64,000 bases of DNA. It comes from JAAOIF01 sp965217125 (GTDB lineage Bacteria > Pseudomonadota > Gammaproteobacteria > PS1 > Pseudothioglobaceae). The notes under the pieces are model-generated. The model did not search any database and was not told the DNA's origin. It saw only the letters and a list, made by a program, of their open reading frames with translations. Location: the NCBI GenBank assembly GCA_965217125.1, contig OZ244244.1, positions 1,426,001 to 1,490,000 of the forward strand, given 5' to 3'. This document shows, piece by piece, positions 16,085 to 25,730 of this stretch. The stretch's first letter is position 1. Every line of letters begins with the position of its first letter. Both the position numbers and the translations under genes were made by a program.

Positions 16085-16735
16085 ATGGAAGATTACCTTA
16101 AAATTGCAAAAAACGGTTTGTGGCATAATAACCAAGCGATGGTGGCGCTTTTGGGGTTGTGTCCGTTGCTGGCGGTTACTAATAATATTGTTAATGCGAT
16201 TGGGCTGGGGATTGCCACTACTTTTGTGTTGGTTGCGTCTAATTTGAGTGTTTCTGTTTTTCGCAATCAGATTGCAAAAGAGGTTCGGATTCCGATTTTT
16301 GTATTGCTAATCGCCTCTTTTGTTACTATTGTTGAGTTGATTATGCAATCGTATTTTTATGATTTGTATTTAATACTTGGGATTTTTGTGCCGTTGATTG
16401 TTACTAATTGTGCCATTCTTGGCAGGGCGGAGGCGTTTGCTAGTAAAAATACTTGGGATAAATCTTTGTTAGATGGACTGATGATGGGCATTGGCTTTTC
16501 GTTAGCATTGATTGTCTTAGGGGCGGCGCGTGAATTGATTGGCTCTGGCACGCTATTTGACCAATCTGCTTTATTGTTAGGCAGTTTTGGAGATAGCCTC
16601 AGTATCACTGTGTTTGCAGATTATCAAGGCACTTTATTGGCAATTTTGCCGCCGGGTGCTTTTATTGGTTTGGGCTTAATTGTTGCGCTTAAAAATGTGA
16701 TTGATTTAAAATTTAAACCCTCAGCTGATTTATAA
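16085..16735 (+). CDS. rnfE: Electron transport complex protein RnfE
   Basis: RnfE (RsxE) is an integral membrane subunit of the Rnf complex, which couples ferredoxin:NAD electron transfer to ion movement or keeps SoxR reduced. The 216 residues from the ATG at 16085 begin MEDYLKIAKNGLWHNNQAMV and include LLGLCPLLAVTNNIVNAIGLG, CAILGRAEAFASKN and GAARELIGSGTLF, all family signatures, with about six membrane helices. The open frame extends further upstream, but that part translates only the CT-rich repeat. No other rnf gene is next to it: repeat copy C ends 10 bases before the start, and prmC follows. Confidence 0.92.
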   Translation: MEDYLKIAKNGLWHNNQAMVALLGLCPLLAVTNNIVNAIGLGIATTFVLVASNLSVSVFRNQIAKEVRIPIFVLLIASFVTIVELIMQSYFYDLYLILGIFVPLIVTNCAILGRAEAFASKNTWDKSLLDGLMMGIGFSLALIVLGAARELIGSGTLFDQSALLLGSFGDSLSITVFADYQGTLLAILPPGAFIGLGLIVALKNVIDLKFKPSADL

Positions 16736-16738
16736 AAC

Positions 16739-17524
16739 TTGGATATTCAACATTACCTAAGTAGCGGCACGGTTGATATTCTGCCGCTGTTGTCTTTGGT
16801 GCTTAATAAAAGCACGGCTGAATTGATGGCTGATGTTGATTATGTGCTCACTGGCTATGAAAAAAATAAGTTAGAGCGCCTCATTCAGCAACGCCAAAAT
16901 GGCATGCCTTTTGCCTATTTAAGTGGCAGCAAAGGTTTTTATCATCTTGATTTTAAAGTTAGCCCTGATACGCTAATTCCACGCCCAGAAACCGAGCTGC
17001 TGATTGACATTGCCCTGCACCTGTTCAAACCAAATCAAGCCTGCGACTTGCTGGATCTTGGCACTGGTAGCGGCGTTATTGCCATTACTCTGGCAGATAA
17101 AAACCCTGAGTGGAAGGTTAGCGCCGTTGATTGTTCAGCAGCAGCATTAGTAATTGCCAAGCAAAATGCCACTAACTATATTGACTTTCAGCAAGGCGAT
17201 TGGTTTAAGGCTGTTGCTCATAAAAGCTTTGATTTAATTATTGCCAATCCACCTTATATTGCGCAACACGACCCACACCTAAAACAATTAAGCTATGAGC
17301 CACAAAGCGCTCTGATTGCTGGGAAAGACGGGCTGGACGATATTAGGATTATTATCAACGATGCGCCCAAACATTTAAAGCAATTAGGCTATCTTTTGTT
17401 AGAACATGGCTATAATCAACAGGCAAAAATTGTTAAACTATTAAAAGAAAATTTTACTCACATTCAAACATTTAACGATTATAATTCTAATCAGCGTGCT
17501 GTTTTAGCACGACTAAAAACTTAA
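16739..17524 (+). CDS. prmC: Peptide chain release factor N5-glutamine methyltransferase
   Basis: PrmC methylates the glutamine of the GGQ motif in release factors RF1 and RF2. The 261-residue protein has a helical N-terminal domain with PFAYLSGSKGFY and LIPRPETELL, the SAM-binding motif LLDLGTGSGVIAI and the catalytic NPPYI (about 166-170). The first codon is TTG at 16739, 3 bases after the rnfE stop; no ATG exists upstream in frame and the length fits this start. It is probably co-transcribed with rnfE. The usual partner prfA is not adjacent. Confidence 0.93.
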   Translation: MDIQHYLSSGTVDILPLLSLVLNKSTAELMADVDYVLTGYEKNKLERLIQQRQNGMPFAYLSGSKGFYHLDFKVSPDTLIPRPETELLIDIALHLFKPNQACDLLDLGTGSGVIAITLADKNPEWKVSAVDCSAAALVIAKQNATNYIDFQQGDWFKAVAHKSFDLIIANPPYIAQHDPHLKQLSYEPQSALIAGKDGLDDIRIIINDAPKHLKQLGYLLLEHGYNQQAKIVKLLKENFTHIQTFNDYNSNQRAVLARLKT

Positions 17525-17534
17525 GGAGAAAACC

Positions 17535-18614
17535 ATGAAAATATTATCAATATTACTGGCTGCACTTTTTATAAGTGCTTGCACAAACGACAAACCAAAA
17601 ACCGCCGCGCAACAAGATAGCAAAGTTTATAGCTTAACATTAGCAGAAACTTGGCCGAGCAATTTCCCGATTTTTGGCGATGCCACTAAAAACTTTAAAC
17701 AATTAGCAGAATCAATGTCAAATGGCAGACTAAGCATTAGAATTGATTCCAAAAATAAACACAAATCAGCACTTGGTATTTTTGATTTTGTTAAGTCTGG
17801 TCAATATGATTTAGGGCATTCAGGCTCATATTATTGGAAAGGCAAAGACATCAACACCTTATTTTTTACCTCAATGCCATTTGGGATGACAACAGACGAG
17901 CAACACGCTTGGTTTGAATACGGTGGCGGCCAACAACTTATGGACAAAGTTTATGCTAAGCATGGCTTAAAATCTATCATTGGCGGCAGCACTGGCAATC
18001 AAATGGGCGGCTGGTTTCAAAAAGAAATTAACAGTATTGCTGATTTACAAGGCTTAAAAATGCGCATTCCCGGCTTTGCTGGCGAAATTATGGCAGAAGT
18101 TGGCGCAAAACCAACTAATATTCCACCAGGAGAGCTATACACCGCGCTTGATAGAGGCACGATTGATGCCTTAGAATGGGTGGGGCCTTCATTGGATTTA
18201 CGCATGGGTTTTCACAAGATTGCTCCTTATTATTACACAGGCTGGCATGAGCCCGGCACTGAGTTGCAATTCTTAATTAACCTTGAAAAATACAACGCTC
18301 TACCTAAAGACTTACAAAGCATTTTAATATCGGCAATGAAGTTATCTGCTTATCAAATGTATAATCAATCTGAACATGAAAGCGCTGAAAACTGGGCGAG
18401 TATGCAACAAAATTACCCTAATATTAAAATCAAAACTTTTCCTAAATCTGTCTTTGATAAATTGCGTTCAGCAAACAATAAGTTGCTTAAAGAGTTAGCT
18501 GCAAAAAATGCACTTTCTAAAGAGATTATCGAATCTCAAGCCAACTATTTGAAAAAAATACGCGCTTGGACCGCAATCTCAGATCAAGCTTATTTAAACT
18601 CTCAATCCAAATAG
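17535..18614 (+). CDS. dctP: TRAP transporter substrate-binding lipoprotein (DctP family)
   Basis: This is the periplasmic binding subunit of a tripartite ATP-independent periplasmic transporter. The 359-residue protein begins with a lipoprotein signal (MKILSILLAALFISAC, lipobox ISAC), so it should be membrane-anchored. The sequence LGHSGSYYWKGKDINTLFFT, the GGGQQLMDKVY segment and EYVGPS-like ALEWVGPSLDLRMGF match the DctP branch that binds 2-oxo acids or similar carboxylates (TakP-like). AGGAG lies 6 bases before the ATG. The permease genes dctQ and dctM follow in the same operon. The substrate cannot be read from the sequence. Confidence 0.88.
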   Translation: MKILSILLAALFISACTNDKPKTAAQQDSKVYSLTLAETWPSNFPIFGDATKNFKQLAESMSNGRLSIRIDSKNKHKSALGIFDFVKSGQYDLGHSGSYYWKGKDINTLFFTSMPFGMTTDEQHAWFEYGGGQQLMDKVYAKHGLKSIIGGSTGNQMGGWFQKEINSIADLQGLKMRIPGFAGEIMAEVGAKPTNIPPGELYTALDRGTIDALEWVGPSLDLRMGFHKIAPYYYTGWHEPGTELQFLINLEKYNALPKDLQSILISAMKLSAYQMYNQSEHESAENWASMQQNYPNIKIKTFPKSVFDKLRSANNKLLKELAAKNALSKEIIESQANYLKKIRAWTAISDQAYLNSQSK

Positions 18615-19138
18615 ATAAATTGGCAAGACTTGCCCGCAGCCAATGGTTAGAACGACTAACTGTTGGCTACACCCGATGGTTAGAACGATTAACTGTTGGG
18701 CTATTGTTACTCACTATTGTCAATGTTTTTGTTGATGTATTTTTACGCTACTTATTTAACAATTCTTCGATTGCCTTGCAAGAAATGGAATGGCATTTAT
18801 TTTCCAGTATGTTTTTATTGGGTATTGCCTACACCATGCAATGCGATGCACATGTCAGAGTAGATATTTTATACACCAAATTTAGCGCCAAAAAACAAGC
18901 ACTAATCAACCTTGTAGGCTGTGCTATATTTATCATGCCAATCAGCTTATTGATTACATATTATGGGGTTGATTTTGCTTATCAGTCCTTTTTGTTGAAT
19001 GAACAAAGTGGCGACCCTGGCGGGCTGAGTTATCGTTTTATTATTAAAAGCATTATCCCCATCAGCTTTATTTTAGTGATGATTTCTACGGTTATTTTTG
19101 CTCAACACAACTACCAAAAATTCAAGGCGGCTAAATAA
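18566..19138 (+). CDS. dctQ: TRAP transporter small permease (DctQ family)
   Basis: The small membrane subunit of the TRAP transporter, with four predicted helices and the motif VFLRYLFNNSSIALQEMEWHLF typical of DctQ. The start is uncertain: the frame is open from a TTG at 18566 (190 residues, overlapping dctP by 49 bases), and a second in-frame TTG at 18620 lies just after the dctP stop. Neither has a clear ribosome-binding site. A short tandem duplication gives WLERLTVG twice (about residues 28-45), before the first helix. Its stop overlaps the dctM start. Confidence 0.88.
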   Translation: MDRNLRSSLFKLSIQIDKLARLARSQWLERLTVGYTRWLERLTVGLLLLTIVNVFVDVFLRYLFNNSSIALQEMEWHLFSSMFLLGIAYTMQCDAHVRVDILYTKFSAKKQALINLVGCAIFIMPISLLITYYGVDFAYQSFLLNEQSGDPGGLSYRFIIKSIIPISFILVMISTVIFAQHNYQKFKAAK

Positions 19139-20433
19139 TGATTGGACTTATTATGTTTGCTGTTGCACTGTTGTTACTGATTGCTGGGTTTCCTGTTGCT
19201 TTTACTTTTGCTGGCGTAGCGTTGATATTTGGGGTGCTGACTGAAGGTGTTGATTTATTTAATTTTATGCCTTATCGCATTATGAGTGTGATGCAAAACA
19301 CTATTTTGATGGCAGTGCCATTGTTTATTTTTATGGGCATTGTCTTGCAAAAAACCCGCCTTGCTGAACAATTATTAGAGGCGATGGGGGAGCTGTTTGG
19401 TAGCATGCGTGGTGGCTTGGCAGTTTCTACTATTTTAGTTGGCTCGCTACTTGCAGCATCTACTGGTGTGGTGGGGGCAAGTGTGATTGCGATGGGGGTG
19501 ATTTCCCTGCCGGTGATGCTCAAACATCATTACAAAAAAACCCTGTCGACTGGGGTGATTTGTGCCTCAGGAACATTAGGGCAGATTATTCCACCCTCTA
19601 TCGTGCTAATTATTTTGGCGGATGTTTTGGGGGTGCCGGTAGGGGATTTATTCAAAAGTGCTATTATGCCCTCGCTAATTTTAGTGGGTTGTTATGTTGC
19701 TTATATTTTAATCATTACCCATTTTGACAAAAACGCCGCACCTGCTATTCAATGTAAAAACATACACACTACCAGAGTGCAAAAATATATCACTGCTATT
19801 AGAGCAATTATTCCACCAATAACACTTATTATTATGGTTTTGGGGTCTATATTTTCAGGCATTGCCACCCCGACCGAATCCGCCTCAATCGGCGCTGTTG
19901 GTGCATTATTATTGGCTGCTATTTACCAAAGATTGGATTGGACAATAGTTCGTCAAGCTAGCATTGAAACTGTCAAAATAACTTCGATGGTTTTTGCAAT
20001 TTTAGTTGGTGCAACGGCTTTTTCGATGGTATTTACTTATAGCGGCGGTGATATGGTGGTGGAACAATTTATTTTAGGCTTGCCCGCCAAAGAGATGAGT
20101 TTTATCTTTATTGCTATGTTGATTATTTTGCTACTCGGCTTCTTTATTGATTTTGTCGAAATATCGCTAATCATTGTGCCAATTTTCTACCCAGTCGCGC
20201 TCTCACTCGGCATCGATATGAATTGGTTCGCCATACTAATTGCCATGAACCTACAAGCCTCATTCCTCACCCCACCATTTGGATTTAGCCTATTTTACCT
20301 AAAAGGAGTTGCCCCAAAATCCATCCACACAAGCGATATTTATCAAGGCGTTATGCCATTCATCGCCATCCAAGTAACTGTTCTACTAAGCCTCATATTC
20401 TTCCCAAACTGGTATGGATTTTCTGGCTTTTAA
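19138..20433 (+). CDS. dctM: TRAP transporter large permease (DctM family)
   Basis: The 431-residue, roughly 12-helix transport subunit. Signature stretches include GSLLAASTGVVGASVIAMGVI, ASGTLGQIIPPSIVLIILAD and FSGIATPTESASIGAVGA, all typical of DctM. It completes a dctPQM transporter with the two upstream genes, its ATG overlapping the dctQ stop codon. TRAP systems use a sodium or proton gradient to import carboxylates, sulfonates and related compounds. The taurine genes further right have their own ABC importer, so I do not assign this one to taurine. Confidence 0.93.
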   Translation: MIGLIMFAVALLLLIAGFPVAFTFAGVALIFGVLTEGVDLFNFMPYRIMSVMQNTILMAVPLFIFMGIVLQKTRLAEQLLEAMGELFGSMRGGLAVSTILVGSLLAASTGVVGASVIAMGVISLPVMLKHHYKKTLSTGVICASGTLGQIIPPSIVLIILADVLGVPVGDLFKSAIMPSLILVGCYVAYILIITHFDKNAAPAIQCKNIHTTRVQKYITAIRAIIPPITLIIMVLGSIFSGIATPTESASIGAVGALLLAAIYQRLDWTIVRQASIETVKITSMVFAILVGATAFSMVFTYSGGDMVVEQFILGLPAKEMSFIFIAMLIILLLGFFIDFVEISLIIVPIFYPVALSLGIDMNWFAILIAMNLQASFLTPPFGFSLFYLKGVAPKSIHTSDIYQGVMPFIAIQVTVLLSLIFFPNWYGFSGF

Positions 20434-20508
20434 AAAATGGATGAATATTAAATTGAATAAATTATGTATAATTCTGCAAAGCTAATAAATTAAGTAAAAA
20501 TTATAATT

Positions 20509-21480
20509 ATGAAAAAAATAACACTATCAATTTTAGCATTAGTGTTGCCAACTTTAGTTAATGCTGACATCTATCATTTTTTTGCAGTTCCAGCAGGGAC
20601 AGATGTTGCTGGTTTTATTTCATCTTCAAAAAACCCTGTCTTGGATAATACTGAGCGATTAGTATCAACAGATTCCACAGGCACCGCATTATTTGCTGCT
20701 AATGCAGTTAATCAAAGCACAAATGATGCTGGCAAATTATTGTTCTACACTACTACTAATAATGCCGCTACAATTATTCAAAATCTGTTAGATGCCAATC
20801 CTATTTATGCAAATGCTGACGGGACGGTCGCTGTTGATTTTTATCATTTTGTAGAAAATACAGAAGTTAGTATTTTCAACTTTTCAGGTGTTTTTATTTA
20901 TTATAATTCTTCTGAAATAACCGAAAATCCTTTTAATTCTGACCCATCAACTTCAGTTATAAATAAAATACCAGATTATAGTGCAATACTTGCAGGGGGC
21001 AATGCATCTCCTGATGTCAAGAATAAAGACGAGGATACCAACACAGATAAAATTCTTTCCAGAGCTTGGGGAGTTATTGGCAGACCTTGGATTGGAATAA
21101 GCACTGCTACTGTAGGCAAGAGCATAGGCTCTGGCACTTATGCTTATATTGCTGCTTGTGGTGATGTTGAGGGTGTAGATGGCAAATTTATAACCATTGA
21201 GTGTATTGGAGGAGGACAATTTGCCCCAGACAGCCCACAGATATTATTTACCGCAGATTTTAAGTTAGCAACTTATGTTGCTGCAACTAATCTTAATATA
21301 GGTTCTGTAGTAAGCACAGATAGTAAATCTAAGAACTATAATTTTGTTATAAACAAAGCCCTAACCGCTCCTGCTCTTGCAAATGAAGCTACTGCACAAA
21401 CTGATTTACTCGGTAATGTATCAAATGTATCACAACTATTTAGTTGGCTAAAAAAGTATATTTTAAATTGTAAGCTTTAA
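20509..21480 (+). CDS. Exported protein of unknown function
   Basis: A 323-residue protein with signal peptide MKKITLSILALVLPTLVNA, whose end (TLVNA) is nearly the same as in the cadherin-like protein at 12758-15034. The mature part begins DIYHFFAVPAGTDVAGFI, is rich in Ser, Thr, Asn and Ala, and has no further membrane helix. Two cysteine pairs (IAACGDVEG, TIECIGGG) could form a disulfide. I recognise no family. It is convergent with pckA, the two genes sharing their last 4 bases, so there is no terminator between them. It is probably periplasmic or surface-exposed. Confidence 0.6.
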   Translation: MKKITLSILALVLPTLVNADIYHFFAVPAGTDVAGFISSSKNPVLDNTERLVSTDSTGTALFAANAVNQSTNDAGKLLFYTTTNNAATIIQNLLDANPIYANADGTVAVDFYHFVENTEVSIFNFSGVFIYYNSSEITENPFNSDPSTSVINKIPDYSAILAGGNASPDVKNKDEDTNTDKILSRAWGVIGRPWIGISTATVGKSIGSGTYAYIAACGDVEGVDGKFITIECIGGGQFAPDSPQILFTADFKLATYVAATNLNIGSVVSTDSKSKNYNFVINKALTAPALANEATAQTDLLGNVSNVSQLFSWLKKYILNCKL

Positions 21481-23084
21481 TATTTAGGTCCGGCTTGTGT
21501 TAGTGTTTGATATGATTCTGTATCATTAAATTTAGCAAAATTTTGAGCAAAAAGTTTGGATAATTCTTTTGCTTTTGTTTGCCAGCTTTTTTTATCAATA
21601 TGATGATTTCTTGGATCAAGAATTTGGGCATCAACGCCTGCTATTTGTTTTGACATTTTTAAATTAAAAATAGGTAAATTTTCTGTATCAGCCTCATTGA
21701 GCTCATCATTAAGAATAGCGTTAATAATTTTGCGTGTATCACTTAGCTTAATGCGTTTTCCTAAACCATTCCAACCGGTATTTACTAAATAGAATTTTGC
21801 GTTATTTGCTAAAGACCGTTTAGTTAATATTTGTGCATATTCATTAGGGTGTCTTAGTAAAAAAGCCGCACCAAAACAAGCTGAAAAAGTGGGCGTTGCT
21901 TTATTAATGCCTCGCTCAGTGCCAGCAACTTTTGCGGTAAATCCAGATAAGAAATAATATTGTGCTTGTTCTGAACTAAGTAAAGATACAGCAGGCAATA
22001 CACCAAATGCATCAGCGGTTAGGAAGATAATTTTTTTAGCATGGCCGCCTTTTGAGGAAGGCTTAACAATATTATTAATATGATAAATAGGATAAGAAAC
22101 GCGGGTATTTTCAGTGTGTTTTTTACTGGCATAATCCACACTACCATCATCATTGACAACTGTATTTTCTAATAAGGCATTCTCTTTGATTGCTTGGTAA
22201 ATATCAGGCTCTTGTTGTTTTGATAGGTTGATAGTTTTAGCATAACAGCCTCCTTCAAAATTAAAAATACCATCATCATCCCAGCCATGTTCATCATCGC
22301 CAATCAGTAAAAGATTAGGGTCGGCTGATAATGTGGTTTTACCAGTGCCTGATAAGCCAAAAAAGATAGCCACATTATTGTTCTTATCCATATTAGCCGC
22401 ACAGTGCATTGAGGCAATATTTTGTTTTGGTAAATAATAATTCATAACAGAAAACAAGCCTTTTTTCATCTCGCCGCCATACCAAGTGCCGCCGATAATT
22501 TGCATCCGGGTTTTAAGATTAAAGGCGACAAAGTTTTCAGAATTTAACCCTTGTTGTTGCCAATTAGGATTAGTGGCTTTAGCAGCATTAAGCACCACAA
22601 AATCAGCTTTAAATGTTGCTAATTCTTTTGCGCTTGGTCGAATAAACATATTAGTAACAAAGTGTGCTTGCCAAGCAACTTCTGTTACAAAACGCACACA
22701 AAGGCGGGTATTTTTATTGGCACCACAAAATGCATCAACGACAAACAAGCGCTTATTTGATAATTGCTTTGTTGCAATGTTTTTTAATGATTGCCAAATA
22801 TCTTGGTCAATAGCTTTATTATCATTTTTAACTTGCTCACTAGTCCACCAAATACTATCTTTGGTGCTCTCATCTAAAACGATATATTTATCTTTAGGTG
22901 AGCGCCCAGTGAACTGACCTGTAAGCACATTAATTGCACCACTGTTGGTTAACACCCCTTTTTCATAGCCTTTAAGAGATGGATTTAGTTCTTCTACCCT
23001 TAGTTGCTGGTAAGAAGGATTATAGATAATTTCTTGATTAGTTTTAATGCCTAAAGTGTTTAGGCTGTCAATTAAATGATTCAT
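21477..23084 (-). CDS. pckA: Phosphoenolpyruvate carboxykinase (ATP)
   Basis: PckA converts oxaloacetate and ATP to PEP, CO2 and ADP, the first step of gluconeogenesis from C4 acids. The 535-residue protein has RSPKDKYIV near residue 60, the kinase-1 loop GLSGTGKTTLSADP (about 246-259), GDDEHGWDDDGIFNFEGGCYAK with the metal-binding aspartate, and TAKVAGTERG. AGGAGG lies 7 bases before the ATG. It is the last gene of the aceA-aceK-rraA-glcB-pckA run, overlapping glcB by 17 bases. That placement suits growth on acetyl-CoA via the glyoxylate shunt. Confidence 0.97.
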   Translation of the reverse strand: MNHLIDSLNTLGIKTNQEIIYNPSYQQLRVEELNPSLKGYEKGVLTNSGAINVLTGQFTGRSPKDKYIVLDESTKDSIWWTSEQVKNDNKAIDQDIWQSLKNIATKQLSNKRLFVVDAFCGANKNTRLCVRFVTEVAWQAHFVTNMFIRPSAKELATFKADFVVLNAAKATNPNWQQQGLNSENFVAFNLKTRMQIIGGTWYGGEMKKGLFSVMNYYLPKQNIASMHCAANMDKNNNVAIFFGLSGTGKTTLSADPNLLLIGDDEHGWDDDGIFNFEGGCYAKTINLSKQQEPDIYQAIKENALLENTVVNDDGSVDYASKKHTENTRVSYPIYHINNIVKPSSKGGHAKKIIFLTADAFGVLPAVSLLSSEQAQYYFLSGFTAKVAGTERGINKATPTFSACFGAAFLLRHPNEYAQILTKRSLANNAKFYLVNTGWNGLGKRIKLSDTRKIINAILNDELNEADTENLPIFNLKMSKQIAGVDAQILDPRNHHIDKKSWQTKAKELSKLFAQNFAKFNDTESYQTLTQAGPKY

Positions 23085-25239
23085 TACTGCCTCCTAAGTG
23101 ATTATTTTTTACTAAAAGCCGATGCTGTGACAAAATAAATTCTGTATAACCATTAGCCTGTTCGATGCCCTGATAAATTAATGCCCTAGCTGCTGCAAGT
23201 GCTACACTATTAGGGTTTGTATTTATTGCTGTATATTTTAAAGAGTTTTTATTCTGTTTATCCACAATTTTAGCCATTTGTATTAAACTATGTTCAATTT
23301 GTTGTTTAGTGCAAATACCGTGCATTAGCCAGTTACTGATATGTTGGCTGGAAATACGCAAAGTAGCTCTATCTTCCATTAAGCCAATAGCATTAATATC
23401 AGGCACTTTAGAGCAACCAATCCCAGAATCAACCCAGTGCACAACATAGCCTAACAGACTCTGAATGTTATTATTAAGCTCAGCTTGTATTTGTGCTGTG
23501 CTTAGGTTTTCTGCTAATAAAGGCAAGGTTAATAATTCATCAATTAAATAATTATCAGTTAGTATTTGGGCATCTTGTAATAATTGAGTTTGTTTATTAA
23601 AGACATTATAACGGTGATAATGACTTGCATGCAAAGTAGCGGCAGTAGGCGAAGGCACCCAGGCACAATTTGCACCTTGTTGCAAGTGGGTGATTTTATC
23701 TGCCAACATTTGTGCCATATTATCTGGCATTGCCCACATACCTTTGCCGATTTGAGCCTGACCTAAAAAACCCGCTTTTAATGCAATAATCACATTACGA
23801 GATTCGTAGGCCTGATACCATTTATGTTGCTTTATATTGGTCTTAGGTGTAACTGCACCTACTTTCATCATTGTATGGATTTCATCGCCGGTTCTATCTA
23901 AAAAGCCAGTATTGATAAAAATAATGCGTTTTTTAGCAGCGGCAATACATTGTTTAAGATTAACAGAAGTGCGTCTTTCCTCATCCATAATGCCAAGTTT
24001 AATGGTATTTAACGGCAAGTTTAGTGCTTGTTCAATAGCTGAGAATAAATCAACCATAAAACTCACTTCAGCTGATCCGTGTAATTTTGGTTTAACCACA
24101 TAAAAACTTTTTTTAGCTAATTTATCCAGTGCATAACTTGCCATTACCGCACTCACCAAAGCATCTAAAATTCCTTCGTAAATTGGTTTGTTATGTGAAT
24201 CTTTTATCATTGTTGTTTGCATATGAATACCAACATTTCTTACTAAAATAACACTACGGGTAGATAGGGATAATGCTTGGTTATTTTTATCCTGATAACA
24301 ATAATCGGTATTTAGTTTACGGTTAATAACTCTACCCTGCTTGTTAAACTGTGAGGTTAAATCACCGGCGATGATGTGAAATAGATTGTAATAGGCGCTA
24401 ACTTTGTCTTTAGCATCAACGATAGCAACTGAATCTTCTAAATCTAAGATAGTAGTTAATGCCGATTCTAATAAAATTGCCTTAATGCCGGCAGGATGCA
24501 AGCGCCCAATATTATCTGCAAGGTCAATCTGCAAGATGATATGCAAGTTATGGTGGATAAACACCAACTCGTTTAATTCAGTGTTATTTTTATTAAAACC
24601 AAGCCAGGATTTTGGTGATTTTAATGTGGTATGATTGCCATTGTTTAGAATAATATTTAGGGTTTTATCTTTTTGTATAAAACCAACCACATCGCGATGA
24701 GAGGCATCTTTAATAGGCAATACTTCATCTAAAAATTGGTTGGTCCAGTCAAAAACCTCATTGGCACGCATTATATTTAATTCACCACTTAGGGCAAGTT
24801 GTGTGCTTTTATCAATAACATCAGTGCCATAAAGTGCATCATATAAGTTACCAAAACGAGCATTAATGGCATTAATGGCATAACGAGCATTATCTAGCGG
24901 CACAACCAATTGCGGCGCACTAATTTTGCTAATCTGTGCATCAACATTTTCAGGACAAATTTTAAAATCTTCAATTGGTGCTTCAATGTAGCCAATTTCT
25001 TGTAAAAATTGTTGATAATGCGCTGCTTTGAAATTGTCTTTATGTGCTGATAAATACACATCAATTTGTGCTTGTAATGTATCACGATTAACTAATAATT
25101 GCTGGTTGATGGGGCTAAATTTAGCCAAGATATTAGTTAGCGTTTGCCAAAATAATGCCGCACTAATACTTGTATTAGGCAATAATTCTTGCTCAATGTA
25201 GCTTTGTAGCGTTGGGTCTATTGTTAGTTTAGTTGTCAT
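23068..25239 (-). CDS. glcB: Malate synthase G
   Basis: GlcB condenses glyoxylate with acetyl-CoA to malate. From the ATG at 25239 the protein is 723 residues, the normal length, starting MTTKLTIDPTLQSYIEQELL; the open frame upstream is unrelated sequence and overlaps rraA. It shows GRLHPAGIKAILLESALTTILDLEDSVA, LGIMDEERRTSVNLKQCI with the catalytic Asp/Glu metal ligands, GFLDRTGDEIHT and the C-terminal domain with CSKVPD. The start overlaps the end of rraA by 11 bases, so translation is coupled. It is the anabolic partner of the isocitrate lyase in this operon. Confidence 0.96.
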   Translation of the reverse strand: MTTKLTIDPTLQSYIEQELLPNTSISAALFWQTLTNILAKFSPINQQLLVNRDTLQAQIDVYLSAHKDNFKAAHYQQFLQEIGYIEAPIEDFKICPENVDAQISKISAPQLVVPLDNARYAINAINARFGNLYDALYGTDVIDKSTQLALSGELNIMRANEVFDWTNQFLDEVLPIKDASHRDVVGFIQKDKTLNIILNNGNHTTLKSPKSWLGFNKNNTELNELVFIHHNLHIILQIDLADNIGRLHPAGIKAILLESALTTILDLEDSVAIVDAKDKVSAYYNLFHIIAGDLTSQFNKQGRVINRKLNTDYCYQDKNNQALSLSTRSVILVRNVGIHMQTTMIKDSHNKPIYEGILDALVSAVMASYALDKLAKKSFYVVKPKLHGSAEVSFMVDLFSAIEQALNLPLNTIKLGIMDEERRTSVNLKQCIAAAKKRIIFINTGFLDRTGDEIHTMMKVGAVTPKTNIKQHKWYQAYESRNVIIALKAGFLGQAQIGKGMWAMPDNMAQMLADKITHLQQGANCAWVPSPTAATLHASHYHRYNVFNKQTQLLQDAQILTDNYLIDELLTLPLLAENLSTAQIQAELNNNIQSLLGYVVHWVDSGIGCSKVPDINAIGLMEDRATLRISSQHISNWLMHGICTKQQIEHSLIQMAKIVDKQNKNSLKYTAINTNPNSVALAAARALIYQGIEQANGYTEFILSQHRLLVKNNHLGGSNESFN

Positions 25240-25714
25240 TATAATATTCTTGTTTAATAAGCATAATACCATCTTGGTCAGCAAATAAATAATCATTTGG
25301 CTCAAAATTAATATTGGCAAAATTAATGGCAATATTTTTTTGTCCAACACCAAGCCTTACACTTTTAAGAGCAATAGTGCCTAGGGCCCAAACACCAAAA
25401 TTTAGGGTTTTTAGTATAATACAATCACGCACTAAGCCATATATGATTACGCCTTGCCAGTTATTTTTAACAGCATTCTTAGCAATCATATCGCCAAGCA
25501 TAGCACAGCGTTTAGAGCCACCAGCATCAGCTACTAAGATACAATTTTCTCCCGGTTGAGATAAGGTGCTTTTAATTAATGAGTTATCCTCAAAACATTT
25601 AACAGTAACAATTCTCCCAGCAATTTGCTGTTTGCCTCCGTAGGGCTTAAAAATAGGTTGGCTATATTGTGCTTTATTGCCATATTGGTCAGATAAATCA
25701 GCAGTGCGGGGCAT
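25229..25714 (-). CDS. rraA: RraA-family protein
   Basis: A 161-residue protein beginning MPRTADLSDQYG, close to E. coli RraA. It has GRIVTVKCFEDNSLIK, VADAGGSKRCAMLGD and GVIIYGLVRDC, the family's core. RraA trims RNase E activity in E. coli, while related proteins are 4-hydroxy-4-methyl-2-oxoglutarate/oxaloacetate aldolases with the Asp-x-x-x-Asp metal site; here RDC replaces the RD pair context. AAGGAG precedes the ATG. Its position between aceK and glcB, overlapping glcB, hints at a metabolic link, but that is inference. Confidence 0.88.
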   Translation of the reverse strand: MPRTADLSDQYGNKAQYSQPIFKPYGGKQQIAGRIVTVKCFEDNSLIKSTLSQPGENCILVADAGGSKRCAMLGDMIAKNAVKNNWQGVIIYGLVRDCIILKTLNFGVWALGTIALKSVRLGVGQKNIAINFANINFEPNDYLFADQDGIMLIKQEYYNDN

Positions 25715-25730
25715 AATTACTCCTTATATA

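Noticed and set aside
25240..25353. N-terminal extension of malate synthase G
   Set aside because: It overlaps rraA and does not match the family; the start at 25239 gives the normal length.
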